This document shows, in pieces, positions 1-9,082 of a DNA stretch of 64,000 bases; position 1 is the first letter of the stretch, and every line of letters begins with the position of its first letter. The translations under genes were made by a program, and so were the position numbers. The stretch covers positions 16,512 to 80,511 of the forward strand of contig JAIBBR010000006.1 of the NCBI GenBank assembly GCA_019694575.1. The letters are read 5' to 3'. Source of the stretch: Myxococcaceae bacterium. Its GTDB lineage: Bacteria; Myxococcota; Myxococcia; Myxococcales; Myxococcaceae. Below the pieces are notes generated by a model that was not told the DNA's origin, did not search any database, and was given only the letters and a program-made list of their open reading frames with translations.

Positions 1-904
1 CCGGCTCGGCTGTCAAGTCGAAGCTGCCCGTTTCAGCTGAAGGAGCCGCGGGGGCCGCACCGCGCGAGCCTCCCAACTTGGCAGCATAAGAAAGCCGGTC
101 TGCCGCGGCTGACGCTTCCATCGAGGCCGTGCCGCGCGCTTTGCCTTCACTCGCGGTGCGCGCCGGTTTTCGACCCGCGTACAGCGTGGTGCCCGCCACG
201 TCGGCGTTCAACTTCGCCAGCTCGGCATCAAACGGCGTTTCTACCCGCGCCATGCCGCCCGACTGCTCGATAGAAATGAAGTGCCCTTCGGCCAAGCGCG
301 AAATCTCGCGGAACACACGCTCAGTGCTGCTGTCATTTCCACAGCGAATGGTGTTGACGATGATGCCTTTCTGCAGCGCCGCTTTGGCCATGGCCTGGGT
401 GTTCCACTCGTCGCCATAGTCGTCATGCGCGGGCGCGTCGCCGACGACGAAAATCATGCGCATCACTTTCTTGCCGTCGCTCCAGCTCAAGCGTTTCACC
501 GCTTCGCCCAGGCCTTGGCCGACATGTTCTGGCCCGTCGCCGCCGCCTTCGGCACGAAAGCCTTTTAGCTTTTCGTACACCGCGTCTAAGTCAGTCGTCA
601 GGTCCATGCGCTGGGTGATGTACGCGTCGCCCCGGTCGCGAAACGCCACCAAGCCAATGCGAATGCGTGGCGAGGGTTTGCCTGAAGCGAGCTGCGACGC
701 AATCGACCAAATTTTCTGTTTCGCGCCTTCAATCAAGCCCGACATCGAGCTGGTGGTGTCGAGCACGAAGGCCACTTCTAACGTCGGGCGTTCGGCCTTG
801 TTTTCCACCACCGGTACTGGCTCAGGCGCACGGCGCTCATCGGCGTGGGCGAAAGAAGACAGCGACAGCGAGAACATGCAGGCGGCGGTGAAAATGCGTT
901 TCAT
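1..904 (-). CDS. Secreted von Willebrand factor A domain protein (C-terminus beyond window)
   Basis: Reading the minus strand from the ATG at 904-902 gives a Sec signal peptide (MKRIFTAACMFSLSLSSFAHA) and then a vWA domain at about residues 40-215. The metal-site (MIDAS) motif is visible as DTTSSMSG, and later strands read RMIFVVGDAPAHDDYGDEWN. vWA domains bind a divalent metal and mediate protein contacts, here probably in the periplasm or outside the cell. After the domain the chain becomes rich in Ala and Ser, as in a linker. A GAAAGG ribosome site lies just upstream of the ATG. The frame stays open to base 1, so 301 codons are visible and the C-terminus is missing. The partner or target cannot be told from the sequence. 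Confidence 0.8.
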   Translation of the reverse strand, partial: MKRIFTAACMFSLSLSSFAHADERRAPEPVPVVENKAERPTLEVAFVLDTTSSMSGLIEGAKQKIWSIASQLASGKPSPRIRIGLVAFRDRGDAYITQRMDLTTDLDAVYEKLKGFRAEGGGDGPEHVGQGLGEAVKRLSWSDGKKVMRMIFVVGDAPAHDDYGDEWNTQAMAKAALQKGIIVNTIRCGNDSSTERVFREISRLAEGHFISIEQSGGMARVETPFDAELAKLNADVAGTTLYAGRKPARTASEGKARGTASMEASAAADRLSYAAKLGGSRGAAPAAPSAETGSFDLTAEP

Positions 905-1018
905 AGAGGGCAACCTTTCAAAAGCGGGTTCTCTTCATGAAACGAGCCACCTCACAGAAAGATCTGCCGCCGCCGAAAGCTTCGAAACGCCGAAAACCCG
1001 TCTAAAAATAAGCACCTG

Positions 1019-2047
1019 ATGCGCGGAAGGCAGTGGTGGGTGCTGATGTGCGCGGCGGCGGTGGCCATGGGAGTGGCGGCCTTCGTGTTGCTCAAACGCA
1101 GCGCCGGCGCGGGTGGCTCACCTCGGGTCATGCGGTTGCTCGACGGCGGCAAAGCGTGCCCCGATGAAGACTGGGTGCCCTCGTTGCCTGTCTCTACCGA
1201 TGAGCACGCACCGGTGGTGCTGTGGGCGGCGGGCGACGTGCGGCTCGTTTTCGACGGCAAGCCGGCCTATTCGAGCCCCGAAGCGCCGACGCGGTTTGCT
1301 CCCGGCGAGCATGAATTGCGCGCCGTCAATGGCAGTGGCCAGCAACTCAAAGTGAGGGTGCGGTTAGACCCCTTTACCCCCGCGGTTTTTCATTTAGAGA
1401 ATGATGAACGGGTGGGCCTCACCCTGGTGCAAGCGGGCAGCGTTTGCCTTTCGTGTGAGAACGCGCTCAGCCCCGTCTCACTCAACTTCGCGCTTCCGTC
1501 GAAACCGGCGCGCACCCAGCTGGTTGAAGCCGCCGCGGCCGTGCGAAACAACGACTGGCGCAAAGCGGCTGAAGCGCTGCGCCACATTGCCGCGCAAGAG
1601 CGAAAGAGCACCGCCTTTCAACGCTTGGCCGCCACCACGCTGTGGCTTTCGGGGCAACCGTCATTGTCTGAACCTGCGTTGGCGCAGCTGGCTGCGAGCG
1701 GCAAGGGTGATTGGCAAATGTTGTGGAAGAACCATGTGAAGTTAGTGACGGCAGAAACCGCGCGGCAGAACCAAGTGCTGAACAAACGGTGGAATGCGCT
1801 GACCGAAAAATTCAACAACCTGCGCGCCGCCTTCGTCACTGATGCGCAGGCCGCTGAAGGCCAAGCCAACAGCCGGTTGATGGAGCTGTACCAAACATTC
1901 AACAAGGCGCAGACGACGAAAGACATACCTACGCAAGAGCAAGTGCTGCAGTCAGCGCACGAGGTGTTGGGTGTGTACGTACGGGCGTTGCGGGCGACGC
2001 GGCCGGGCGAGTGTTCCTTTCAAGCCCGGGTGACCCAGCGCATGTAA
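1019..2047 (+). CDS. Membrane-anchored protein of unknown function
   Basis: A 342-residue protein that I do not recognise. The N-terminus has one hydrophobic segment (WWVLMCAAAVAMGVAAFVLL, about residues 6-25) followed by Lys-Arg, which fits a signal anchor with the rest in the periplasm. Residues 65-130 (VLWAAGDVRLVFDGKP...FAPGEHELRAVNG) resemble the short beta-sandwich of PEGA-type domains. The second half is helical with alternating Ala, Leu and charged residues (EALRHIAAQERKSTAFQRLAATTLWLSG) and could form TPR-like helices. It is divergent from the vWA gene, with 114 bases between them, and lies in the same direction as the RCC1 lipoprotein gene. The start codon is not well supported because no strong ribosome site is visible. 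Confidence 0.6.
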   Translation: MRGRQWWVLMCAAAVAMGVAAFVLLKRSAGAGGSPRVMRLLDGGKACPDEDWVPSLPVSTDEHAPVVLWAAGDVRLVFDGKPAYSSPEAPTRFAPGEHELRAVNGSGQQLKVRVRLDPFTPAVFHLENDERVGLTLVQAGSVCLSCENALSPVSLNFALPSKPARTQLVEAAAAVRNNDWRKAAEALRHIAAQERKSTAFQRLAATTLWLSGQPSLSEPALAQLAASGKGDWQMLWKNHVKLVTAETARQNQVLNKRWNALTEKFNNLRAAFVTDAQAAEGQANSRLMELYQTFNKAQTTKDIPTQEQVLQSAHEVLGVYVRALRATRPGECSFQARVTQRM

Positions 2048-2138
2048 CGGAAAAGACGGCGCTTCTTTTATTCTGAAATCTCGAGAGCCCTGGCGCTTTG
2101 AGGGCGCGCTTGACGGCCCGTTATGACTTCGGGTCGCC

Positions 2139-3938
2139 GTGGTGATTTCGCTCGAAGGTTTTCGTTCTGTTGCCGTGCTGGGGGCGGCTTTGCTGATGAG
2201 CAGCTGCGCCAGCGAGCGGCTGACCACGGCTTCGGCTGACTTTCACCTCGAGCCAGGGCAACTCTCTTTTCCCGCGACGCCGGTCGGCACCCAGGCTGCA
2301 CAACAGCTCCGACTCATCAACGACGGGGTGGTGCCGCATGACGTTACGCTGTCGGTGGCGGCCCCTTTCAGTGTCGAGCCGTCGAAAGTGACGGTGAGCG
2401 GCGGTCGCGAAGCGCTGGTTACCGTGCACTTTGCTCCTACGGCGTTGGGCGACGTCAGCGGCACTTTGACACTCACCCTCGATGGCGTCGAAGCGCCGCT
2501 GCCCCTTGTCGGAAAAGGCAGCCCCAGCCTTGGCTGCCAAGCGTTGGTCGACGGCACTTGGTGTGACGACGTGTGTCTCACCACGGGCGTCTGCAGAGCC
2601 GGGGTGTGCGTGGGGCAACCGCTCGCCTGCGACGACGGCAACGCGTGCACGCTCAACGCCTGCGAGCCGGGCGTGGGCTGCGTTTTCCCCCCCGCGCCGC
2701 CACCGGCAGAACTTGACGGAGCATGCACGGTGGCAAGCTGCGACGCGGCGCGCGGCTGGTTTAACCTGGAGCTGCCCGACGGCACTGCGTGCGGCACTCG
2801 AGAATGCGCTCGGGCCCACATTTGCCTCGCGGGCCGGTGCGAAGAGCGGCCAACGCCCAACGCGCCGTTTTGCACTTCGATGACGCTGAGCTCTTCAGCA
2901 GTAGGTACCTGCGCGCTCAGTGCTGACTCGCATGTCAGCTGCTGGGGCGGGTGGAACCAGCTTTTCTTGAGCCCTTCTTCTTCGGTGGTGCCCATTCCGC
3001 AGCGCTTGCCCGGCGTTTCGAACGTGGCAGGCATTTCGACCCGGTGGTGGCATGCGTGCCTGGTTACCCATGACGGAGCAGCCCAATGTTGGGGCGACAA
3101 CAGCTGGGGCCAATTGGGCGTGGCACCCACCGGTGCGCCGCTGGGTTTGGTCGACGTGCCCGGGCTGTCGAGTGGGGTGCTCTTCGTCGACGTGGGCAAC
3201 ATTCACAGTTGCGCATTGCTGAAAACGGGGGCGGTGAAATGTTGGGGCCACAACGGTGACGGCCAAATAGGTGGAGGAACGAGCGGCCTCATCGTCGCTC
3301 CGACAGACGTGCCGGGCCTGCAGCGCGGCGTGCGCTCGTTGTCAGTAGGCGGCAACCATGCGTGCGCGCTGCTCGACGATGGCCGGGTGAAGTGTTGGGG
3401 CAGCAATGCGAACCAGCAAGCAGGCCCGGGCGAGGGGCTTGAGCCGGTGACGCCCCAACCCATTCCCGGGTTGGAGCCCGAGATAACGGCGCTGGCGGCC
3501 GGTGACACTCATACCTGCGCGCTGAGCCGAAATGGCAGTGTGCAGTGCTGGGGTTTGCGTCAGCTCGGCAATGCGTCTGGCGCTGAGGGTCGCCAAGGCG
3601 CGACGTGGCCTCCCCACACGGTGCTGGCCAAAGGCAGTGGCGCCGTGGCGTTGAGCGCGGGCGAGTGGGCAAGCTGCGCGGTGCTCAAGAGCGGCGAAGT
3701 GCGCTGCTGGGGGCGTGACTTTTCTCAGCAGCCCTCAATGGGCGAAACGTTTTCTGCGGTGCCGGTGAAAGTAGCCGGCGTCTCTGACGCGGTTTCAGTC
3801 AGCGTCGGGGCACACCACGCCTGTGCGTTGTTGAGCAACGGCAAGGTGCAGTGCTGGGGTTCGAATATCAACGGCCAGCTGGGCCGGGGCACGGTGGGGG
3901 GTGTGGGAGTCAACGCCGCTGAAGTGACGGGGCTGTGA
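2139..3938 (+). CDS. RCC1-repeat lipoprotein with ASH-like and Cys-rich domains
   Basis: The chosen GTG start gives a lipoprotein signal ending in LLMSSC, so the mature protein should be lipid-anchored on the cell surface or in the periplasm. The order is: an ASH/Hydin-like beta domain (about residues 30-125, SADFHLEPGQLSFPATPVGT then NDGVVPHDVTLSVAAPF), a Cys-rich segment (about 127-245), and at least six RCC1-type repeats to the end. Each repeat carries C-A-L-L/S...V-x-C-W-G (for example HACALLDDGRVKCWGSN), which is the signature of a seven-bladed beta-propeller. RCC1 repeats in bacteria are recognition scaffolds, and the ligand here is unknown. At 599 residues it is similar in size to other myxobacterial RCC1 lipoproteins. 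No operon partner is obvious. Confidence 0.8.
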   Translation: MVISLEGFRSVAVLGAALLMSSCASERLTTASADFHLEPGQLSFPATPVGTQAAQQLRLINDGVVPHDVTLSVAAPFSVEPSKVTVSGGREALVTVHFAPTALGDVSGTLTLTLDGVEAPLPLVGKGSPSLGCQALVDGTWCDDVCLTTGVCRAGVCVGQPLACDDGNACTLNACEPGVGCVFPPAPPPAELDGACTVASCDAARGWFNLELPDGTACGTRECARAHICLAGRCEERPTPNAPFCTSMTLSSSAVGTCALSADSHVSCWGGWNQLFLSPSSSVVPIPQRLPGVSNVAGISTRWWHACLVTHDGAAQCWGDNSWGQLGVAPTGAPLGLVDVPGLSSGVLFVDVGNIHSCALLKTGAVKCWGHNGDGQIGGGTSGLIVAPTDVPGLQRGVRSLSVGGNHACALLDDGRVKCWGSNANQQAGPGEGLEPVTPQPIPGLEPEITALAAGDTHTCALSRNGSVQCWGLRQLGNASGAEGRQGATWPPHTVLAKGSGAVALSAGEWASCAVLKSGEVRCWGRDFSQQPSMGETFSAVPVKVAGVSDAVSVSVGAHHACALLSNGKVQCWGSNINGQLGRGTVGGVGVNAAEVTGL

Positions 3939-4101
3939 AAAACACTCGGCGTGCGCAAAATGCGATTGGCGTGTGTCGGGTTGATGATCGCCAAGTGACA
4001 ACGGTGTGACACTTGAAGCGGAAAGTTGATTTTCTCGTGCGCTCAAAGCAGCCGTTCGCGGCTTCACGCTCTACGTTGCTCCGTGCTCTAAGATCGAGGC
4101 C

Positions 4102-4881
4102 ATGAAGCTGGTTCCGATGCGCACGGGTGTGAAACAGGTACCAAAGTCGTTGTCGCCGGTGCGAGCGCCGTTGACGAAACAGGCTCCGCACGCGGACTAT
4201 CCGCCGCGGAGAAACATGCAGACGGCCGCTTACAAGCCGGTCGAGTTCACGCATCTCAAGGTATTTGAGCAGGACGCTAAGCGGGGGAAGAAGGGCTGGG
4301 CTGATCCGATCGACCCCGTGCTCGCGCTGAAGCGCAGAACGCTGATCACTTTGACGGGCAAGGATATCGAATTCACCCGCGATGGTCGTCCCGTCAATCC
4401 CATCGAGCGCACCGGCTATTCCGGTCGTGGCTTACTCGGACGTTGGGGTCCCAATCATGCGGCTGACCCGGTCATCACACGGCGCAATGGCGAAACCGGT
4501 CAACTCGAGATGTGGGCGATTGTTCGTGGCGATGCCCGCAAGCACTACGCCGCTCCGGGTGGCATGTTGGACAAAGGTGAAGCGCCGGTCGCCGCAGCGG
4601 CCCGTGAGCTGAGGGAAGAGACGGGCGTTCGATTGAACCTGTCGAAGGCCAAGGTGCTCTACAGCGGGTACGCCGTTGATCCGCGCAATACCGACAACGC
4701 GTGGATGGAAACGACCGCCGTGCACATTCACGTCAGCGAAGGGGTGGGTAGCCGGTTCAAGCCGCGTGCGATGAGTGACGCGCACAGTGTTGGCTGGCTG
4801 CCGTTGACCGAAAGCAATTTGAAGAAGCTCTACGGCTCACATCAGCGATTCGCGCGGTTGGCGATGGGCAACGTTCCGTAG
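4102..4881 (+). CDS. Nudix hydrolase of the NUDT9/TRPM2 type, probable ADP-ribose pyrophosphatase
   Basis: The 259-residue protein carries a perfect Nudix box (GMLDKGEAPVAAAARELREE then TG, matching Gx5Ex7REUxEExGU), which binds Mg2+ and the diphosphate. Outside the box it shows blocks I recognise from animal NUDT9 and the TRPM2 C-terminal domain: YKPVEFT, GWADP, GRGLLGRWGPNHAADPVITR, YAVDPRNTDNAWMET and LKKLYGSHQRFARL. That family splits ADP-ribose into AMP and ribose 5-phosphate, so ADP-ribose is the likely substrate. The first 37 residues before MQTAAYKP are poorly conserved, and the ATG at 4216 is an alternative start. It stands alone, with 163 bases upstream and 202 downstream free of genes. 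The function rests on motif similarity recalled from memory, not on an alignment. Confidence 0.85.
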   Translation: MKLVPMRTGVKQVPKSLSPVRAPLTKQAPHADYPPRRNMQTAAYKPVEFTHLKVFEQDAKRGKKGWADPIDPVLALKRRTLITLTGKDIEFTRDGRPVNPIERTGYSGRGLLGRWGPNHAADPVITRRNGETGQLEMWAIVRGDARKHYAAPGGMLDKGEAPVAAAARELREETGVRLNLSKAKVLYSGYAVDPRNTDNAWMETTAVHIHVSEGVGSRFKPRAMSDAHSVGWLPLTESNLKKLYGSHQRFARLAMGNVP

Positions 4882-5008
4882 GGTTTCTTGGTGAACTGGT
4901 AAAGACCATCTGGCACAGCCTTAAGCGTCAAGGCCCGACGGCTGGGCGCGAAGGGGGCCCTCTACCGATGCGCGAGCATCGTCCCCACCAGCATGGTCGG
5001 CCGTCACA

Positions 5009-5034
5009 GGCAATACTGACTGCTGGCAATACTG
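5009..5034. repeat. Two 10-base direct repeats upstream of the ATPase gene
   Basis: GGCAATACTG occurs at 5009-5018 and again at 5025-5034, a period of 16 bases. A short palindrome (GCCTGCAGGC, about 5034-5043) follows directly. The pair sits about 50-75 bases before the ATG at 5084, a usual place for a regulator site. Its role is inferred only from position and repetition. Confidence 0.35.
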
Positions 5035-5083
5035 CCTGCAGGCAGAGTTGCCGACATTCGGCGTTTGGGCCTAGGTTTACGTC

Positions 5084-6682
5084 ATGTTCCGTACCAGCAC
5101 GCCCGCGACCGATCACGCCTTTTGGGATCGAACTGAAGAGCTGAAGTTGCTCGGTAGTGCAGTCGAACAGTTGCGCGCCGGCAACCCTCATTGGATCGCG
5201 CTGCTCGGTGCGCGAAAGCTGGGAAAGACGAGCCTGCTACTTGAGTTGACCCGGCGTAACCCGCATCGCGACGTTCGATTCGTGGTGCTCGATTCTTTTG
5301 AAGAACAACCGTTGAGCTTTGAGATTTTTCGACGCCTCGCCCTGCGAACACTCGACGCCTTCTTTGCCGAGGAACTGGGGGTATCTCTCGAAGACCTCAG
5401 CCGTCGCCCCAACGAGTATCGGGCGACGATTGTCGAAGCAGCGAGATTTACCTCATTCGAACGCGCATTACGGGCGCAGGTGTTGGCTTTATGCGAAGCG
5501 CCGGCTGACCGACAGCTGGCAGAGTTCGCGCTCGGTTTATCTGAGCGACTCGCGACCGCTCTGAAGCTTCATTGCATCGTCGCTTGGGATGAGTTTCAAG
5601 AATTGGCGAAGCTCGATTCGAGTCGAGGCAAAGGCGTGTTGCCACTGGCGCGGGCGATTTGGCAGAAGCACCGAAGGACCGCGTACTTCATCTGCGGGTC
5701 GGAACGCACCTTGCTCGAGCGCTTGGTTCGGCACGAGAGTTCGCCCTTCTTTCAGCATTTCACCCTCGCCGAGCTTGGTCCGATGAAGCCTGACGACGCG
5801 GTGAAGCTTCTGACCCGAAATGCCCCCCCTGGCCGCTCGATTCCCCTCGCCGTGGCGACCAAGCTGGCCGCGGTGCTGGGCGGGCACCCTTTTTACCTGC
5901 AACTGTTCGGCGAAGTTCTTACCAGCAAAGAGCCACCTTACGATGAGGCCTTGGTACGGCAGGTGTTCTCAGAGGTGTTATTCAGCCGCACCGGGCGGTT
6001 GGGGCTTTATTTCGAAAATGAATTCAATCAGGTGGTGGGCAACGCCGCCACGCTGGCGATGGTGCTCGAGGCACTCAGCGACGGGCCTGCGCGCACGACC
6101 GACGTGGCCAAGACTATCGGAGCGTCAACAGGGTCGACGTCTCGCTACCTGATGCGTCTGGGCGATGTCGTTCAGCACCAGGAAGACGGCCGCTATGCCT
6201 TGAGTGATGGGGCTTTCGGGTTGTGGCTGCGTTGGAGAAAACCAGGTGGCACGGTGGTACCGATGACGCTGGTCGGTGACGATGCCGAGCGCGAGGTGGC
6301 CAAGCGACTTGCTGAAATGGGCTTTGAGCTGGTTTACCAGTCTCGGGCTTCGCGAGGGGCCTTCGACCTGCTCGGGGTTCGCTCTGGGCTTCAGCTCGGA
6401 ATTCAAGTCAAGCGCTCGACGTTGCCATTGCGCTTCAGCCGCGCGGCGTGGAATCGGTTGCACGCCGACGCCAAGCGTCTCGACTGGCAGTTCGTGGTGG
6501 CGGCGGTGTCGCCCGCTGGCCCAGTGACATTTCTCGACCCGGGCAAGGCCAAGGTCGGCCGGGCGGTGGCGCTTACCGCGGGGGCTCAGATCAAGAACTT
6601 GCTGGCGTGGCTCGAGCGCAGGCGAATGAAGAACCGAATCGGGCACAAGGCCAGACGTGACGAGGCCCACCCCGGCGCCTAA
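5084..6682 (+). CDS. AAA-type ATPase fused to a PD-(D/E)XK nuclease-like domain
   Basis: The N-terminal two thirds is a P-loop ATPase of the archaeal ATPase/DUF234 kind. It has Walker A at about residue 43 (GARKLGKTSLL), a Walker B-like IVAWDEF at about 167, and a later winged-helix segment (TTDVAKTIGASTGSTSRYLMRLGDVV). The last 130 residues look like a PD-(D/E)XK nuclease fold: EMGFELVYQSRASRGAFDLLGV then LGIQVKRS, with the Asp of FDLL and the Gln-x-Lys of QVK as the expected metal and catalytic residues. Such proteins may act on DNA in mobile-element or defence contexts, but the target is unknown. The gene starts with ATG after two direct repeats and ends 26 bases inside the usual start of the cyclase gene. 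Confidence 0.7.
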   Translation: MFRTSTPATDHAFWDRTEELKLLGSAVEQLRAGNPHWIALLGARKLGKTSLLLELTRRNPHRDVRFVVLDSFEEQPLSFEIFRRLALRTLDAFFAEELGVSLEDLSRRPNEYRATIVEAARFTSFERALRAQVLALCEAPADRQLAEFALGLSERLATALKLHCIVAWDEFQELAKLDSSRGKGVLPLARAIWQKHRRTAYFICGSERTLLERLVRHESSPFFQHFTLAELGPMKPDDAVKLLTRNAPPGRSIPLAVATKLAAVLGGHPFYLQLFGEVLTSKEPPYDEALVRQVFSEVLFSRTGRLGLYFENEFNQVVGNAATLAMVLEALSDGPARTTDVAKTIGASTGSTSRYLMRLGDVVQHQEDGRYALSDGAFGLWLRWRKPGGTVVPMTLVGDDAEREVAKRLAEMGFELVYQSRASRGAFDLLGVRSGLQLGIQVKRSTLPLRFSRAAWNRLHADAKRLDWQFVVAAVSPAGPVTFLDPGKAKVGRAVALTAGAQIKNLLAWLERRRMKNRIGHKARRDEAHPGA

Positions 6683-9068
6683 TCTCACCGCCCACGTGAA
6701 ACACGCCCTGCATCTGATTCGCCTTCGCCTCGCGCGAACCTGGCAGCTGATGCTGCTGATTTCTATCGGAGCGACGGCCATCGCCATCTTCTGGTGGCAA
6801 AACAACTTTCTCGACATTCGCTCGCAAGAATGGGCGTCGTACGACAGCGGGCTGCAGCTCTTCATTCAGAAGCTGCCGGGCGACTTCGCTAAACCCAAAA
6901 AAAGCGACGACATCGTCATCATCGCCATCGACGACACCACCTTCGACGCCATCGACGCGTCAGACCGCACACAAGTCGACTGGAAAGCACGCTATGGCTT
7001 GTGGCCGTACGACCGGCGCATTTGGGCCGACGTCATCGACTACCTGTCGAAAGCCGGCGCCCGCCTGCTGGTGATGGACATGGTGCTCGACACCGCGCGC
7101 TCTGACGAAAGCGGCGATGTCGCGATGGCCGAAGCCATGCGCACCACGCGCTTTCCCGTGTACTTGGGTTTCAACGTCATTCCAAAAGGCGACACACTTT
7201 TTCCCGGCCTGCCGAAAGTAGAACCGAAAAACCGACCGATGCTTTCGCGCACTCCCGCGCCGGGGCCGTCTCTCGAAAAACCCGCTTCACCGCCGCAAGA
7301 TGATTCTGCCTTCGAAGAAGCCCCCGAAGTCGACTTCGCCGCGGCGATGAACGAACGCCGGCAGCTCGCGGCAGTGGCCTACGCATTTCCCCTCGAAATG
7401 AAAGGCGGTCTCGAAGCGCCAGTCTTCTCGTCGGCAGGCGAGCCCCGCTTTCCCAAACCGGCGGTCACTCCACTGCTCACGCCCACCTCAGGTTTCGGCA
7501 GCGTGGTGCCCGAATTCGACGACGACGGCAAAATGCGCCGCACCCGCTTCGTGTGGAGCGACGGCATCAACCCATACTTAAGCTTGCCGGTGGCCGCCGC
7601 GGCCGACTGGTTCAACGCCGAAACCGTCACCGTGCAGCCCGGCCTGCTCACGCTGGGCACCCACCCAGTGCCCATCAACCCTGACGGCTCGGCAGAAATC
7701 AACTACGGAGGAAAGCTCTTCGAACGCTTCCCCGTCATTTCTTTGGTCGACGTGCTGCGGCACCGTGGGGCCAACGACGGCTACGAAAAATTCAAAGACA
7801 AATTTGTTCTTATCGGCGGCATTTCTTTGGGCACGGGAGACACCAAGGCCACTCCGCTCGATGAGCAAAGCCCGGGCGTCATCAAACAAGCCGCGGTGCT
7901 CGACAACCTTTTGCACCGCCGTTTCATTCTCGAGGCGCCCTTCTGGGTCTCGTGCCTGGTGGCGTTGGCGCTGGCTTTTTTGTCTATCAGCATCATTCTG
8001 GTGGTGCGCTCGCCCTTCGTAGAAATCGGCTGGCCCCTCTTGCTCTTCGTCACGTTCTTCGTGGTGCCAGGCTGGGTCACCGTCAGCACCCACATTCACG
8101 TGCTTTCAGTCATGCCGTCACTGGCAGGCACCTTCGCTTCTGTGGCCGGCACCGTCTTCAACCACTTCTTCGCCGAGAAAGAGCGCGAACGCTTAAAAGC
8201 CATGTTCGCCAGCTATATGGAAGCTGACCTGCTCGAGCAAATGGTCGAAGCGCGCGAGCTGCCCAAGCTCGACGGTGAAAAACACCACATCACCGCGTTT
8301 TTTTCAGACATCAAAGGCTTCAGCACTTTCTCAGAGCGCTTTCGCGAAGACCCCAAGGGGTTGATGCGGCTGATGAACCGCTACCTTTCTACCGTCACGG
8401 CCGTACTCACCCACCACGGCGCCTGCATCGACAAATACATCGGCGACGCGGTGGTAGCGCTGTTCGGCGCCCCGGTGAAGCACGCCGACCATGCGTTGCG
8501 CGCCTGCAAAGGCGCACTCGACGTGCAAAAGGCCATCGCCGCGTTGCGTGAGGCATTTCGCGCTGAAGGGTTGCCCGACGTCTACACCCGCATTGGCCTC
8601 AACACCGACGACTTGCTGGTGGGCAACATCGGCAGCGAGCAGTTGATGGACTACACGGCCATCGGCGACGGCATGAACCTGGCCGCCCGGCTCGAAGGCG
8701 CCAACAAGGCGTACGGCACGCTGATTATGATGGGCGAAAACACTTACCTGCAGGTGAAAGACGACGTCGAAGCGCGAGAGCTCGACACCGTGCGCGTGGC
8801 AGGCAAAACCCAAGCGGTGCGCGTGTATGAGCTGCTCGCCCTCAAAGGCCAACTGCCCGCGGCCAAGGCGCTCACCGTGGCCCACTATGCCCAGGCGCTG
8901 GCGCTTTACCGCGAACGGCAATTTGCTGAAGCCTCAAAAGTACTGCACAGGGTGCTCGACACCGACCCCGCCGACGGCCCGAGCCAACATCTGCTTGAAC
9001 GCTGCCAGTCACTGAGAGACGCTCTTCCCGACAGCACATGGGACAGCGTGACGTCGCTCGACAAATAA
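6657..9068 (+). CDS. CHASE2-domain adenylate cyclase, class III
   Basis: An 803-residue sensor enzyme. Order: one N-terminal membrane helix (about residues 30-47), a periplasmic CHASE2 domain (about 65-425), three close membrane helices (about 430-505), and a class III cyclase domain (about 555-735). Metal and nucleotide residues are visible in FFSDIKGFSTF, DKYIGDAVVALFG and RIGLNTDDLLVGNIGS. The TAIGDGMNLAARL block, with Thr where classical adenylate cyclases have Asp, fits class IIIb enzymes that make cAMP from ATP. A short TPR-like tail follows. The GTG at 6657 overlaps the ATPase gene by 26 bases, and GTG at 6696 is an alternative start. Three genes follow closely on the same strand and may be co-transcribed. 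Confidence 0.85.
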   Translation: MTRPTPAPNLTAHVKHALHLIRLRLARTWQLMLLISIGATAIAIFWWQNNFLDIRSQEWASYDSGLQLFIQKLPGDFAKPKKSDDIVIIAIDDTTFDAIDASDRTQVDWKARYGLWPYDRRIWADVIDYLSKAGARLLVMDMVLDTARSDESGDVAMAEAMRTTRFPVYLGFNVIPKGDTLFPGLPKVEPKNRPMLSRTPAPGPSLEKPASPPQDDSAFEEAPEVDFAAAMNERRQLAAVAYAFPLEMKGGLEAPVFSSAGEPRFPKPAVTPLLTPTSGFGSVVPEFDDDGKMRRTRFVWSDGINPYLSLPVAAAADWFNAETVTVQPGLLTLGTHPVPINPDGSAEINYGGKLFERFPVISLVDVLRHRGANDGYEKFKDKFVLIGGISLGTGDTKATPLDEQSPGVIKQAAVLDNLLHRRFILEAPFWVSCLVALALAFLSISIILVVRSPFVEIGWPLLLFVTFFVVPGWVTVSTHIHVLSVMPSLAGTFASVAGTVFNHFFAEKERERLKAMFASYMEADLLEQMVEARELPKLDGEKHHITAFFSDIKGFSTFSERFREDPKGLMRLMNRYLSTVTAVLTHHGACIDKYIGDAVVALFGAPVKHADHALRACKGALDVQKAIAALREAFRAEGLPDVYTRIGLNTDDLLVGNIGSEQLMDYTAIGDGMNLAARLEGANKAYGTLIMMGENTYLQVKDDVEARELDTVRVAGKTQAVRVYELLALKGQLPAAKALTVAHYAQALALYRERQFAEASKVLHRVLDTDPADGPSQHLLERCQSLRDALPDSTWDSVTSLDK

Positions 9069-9082
9069 CCAAAGGGGTATTC

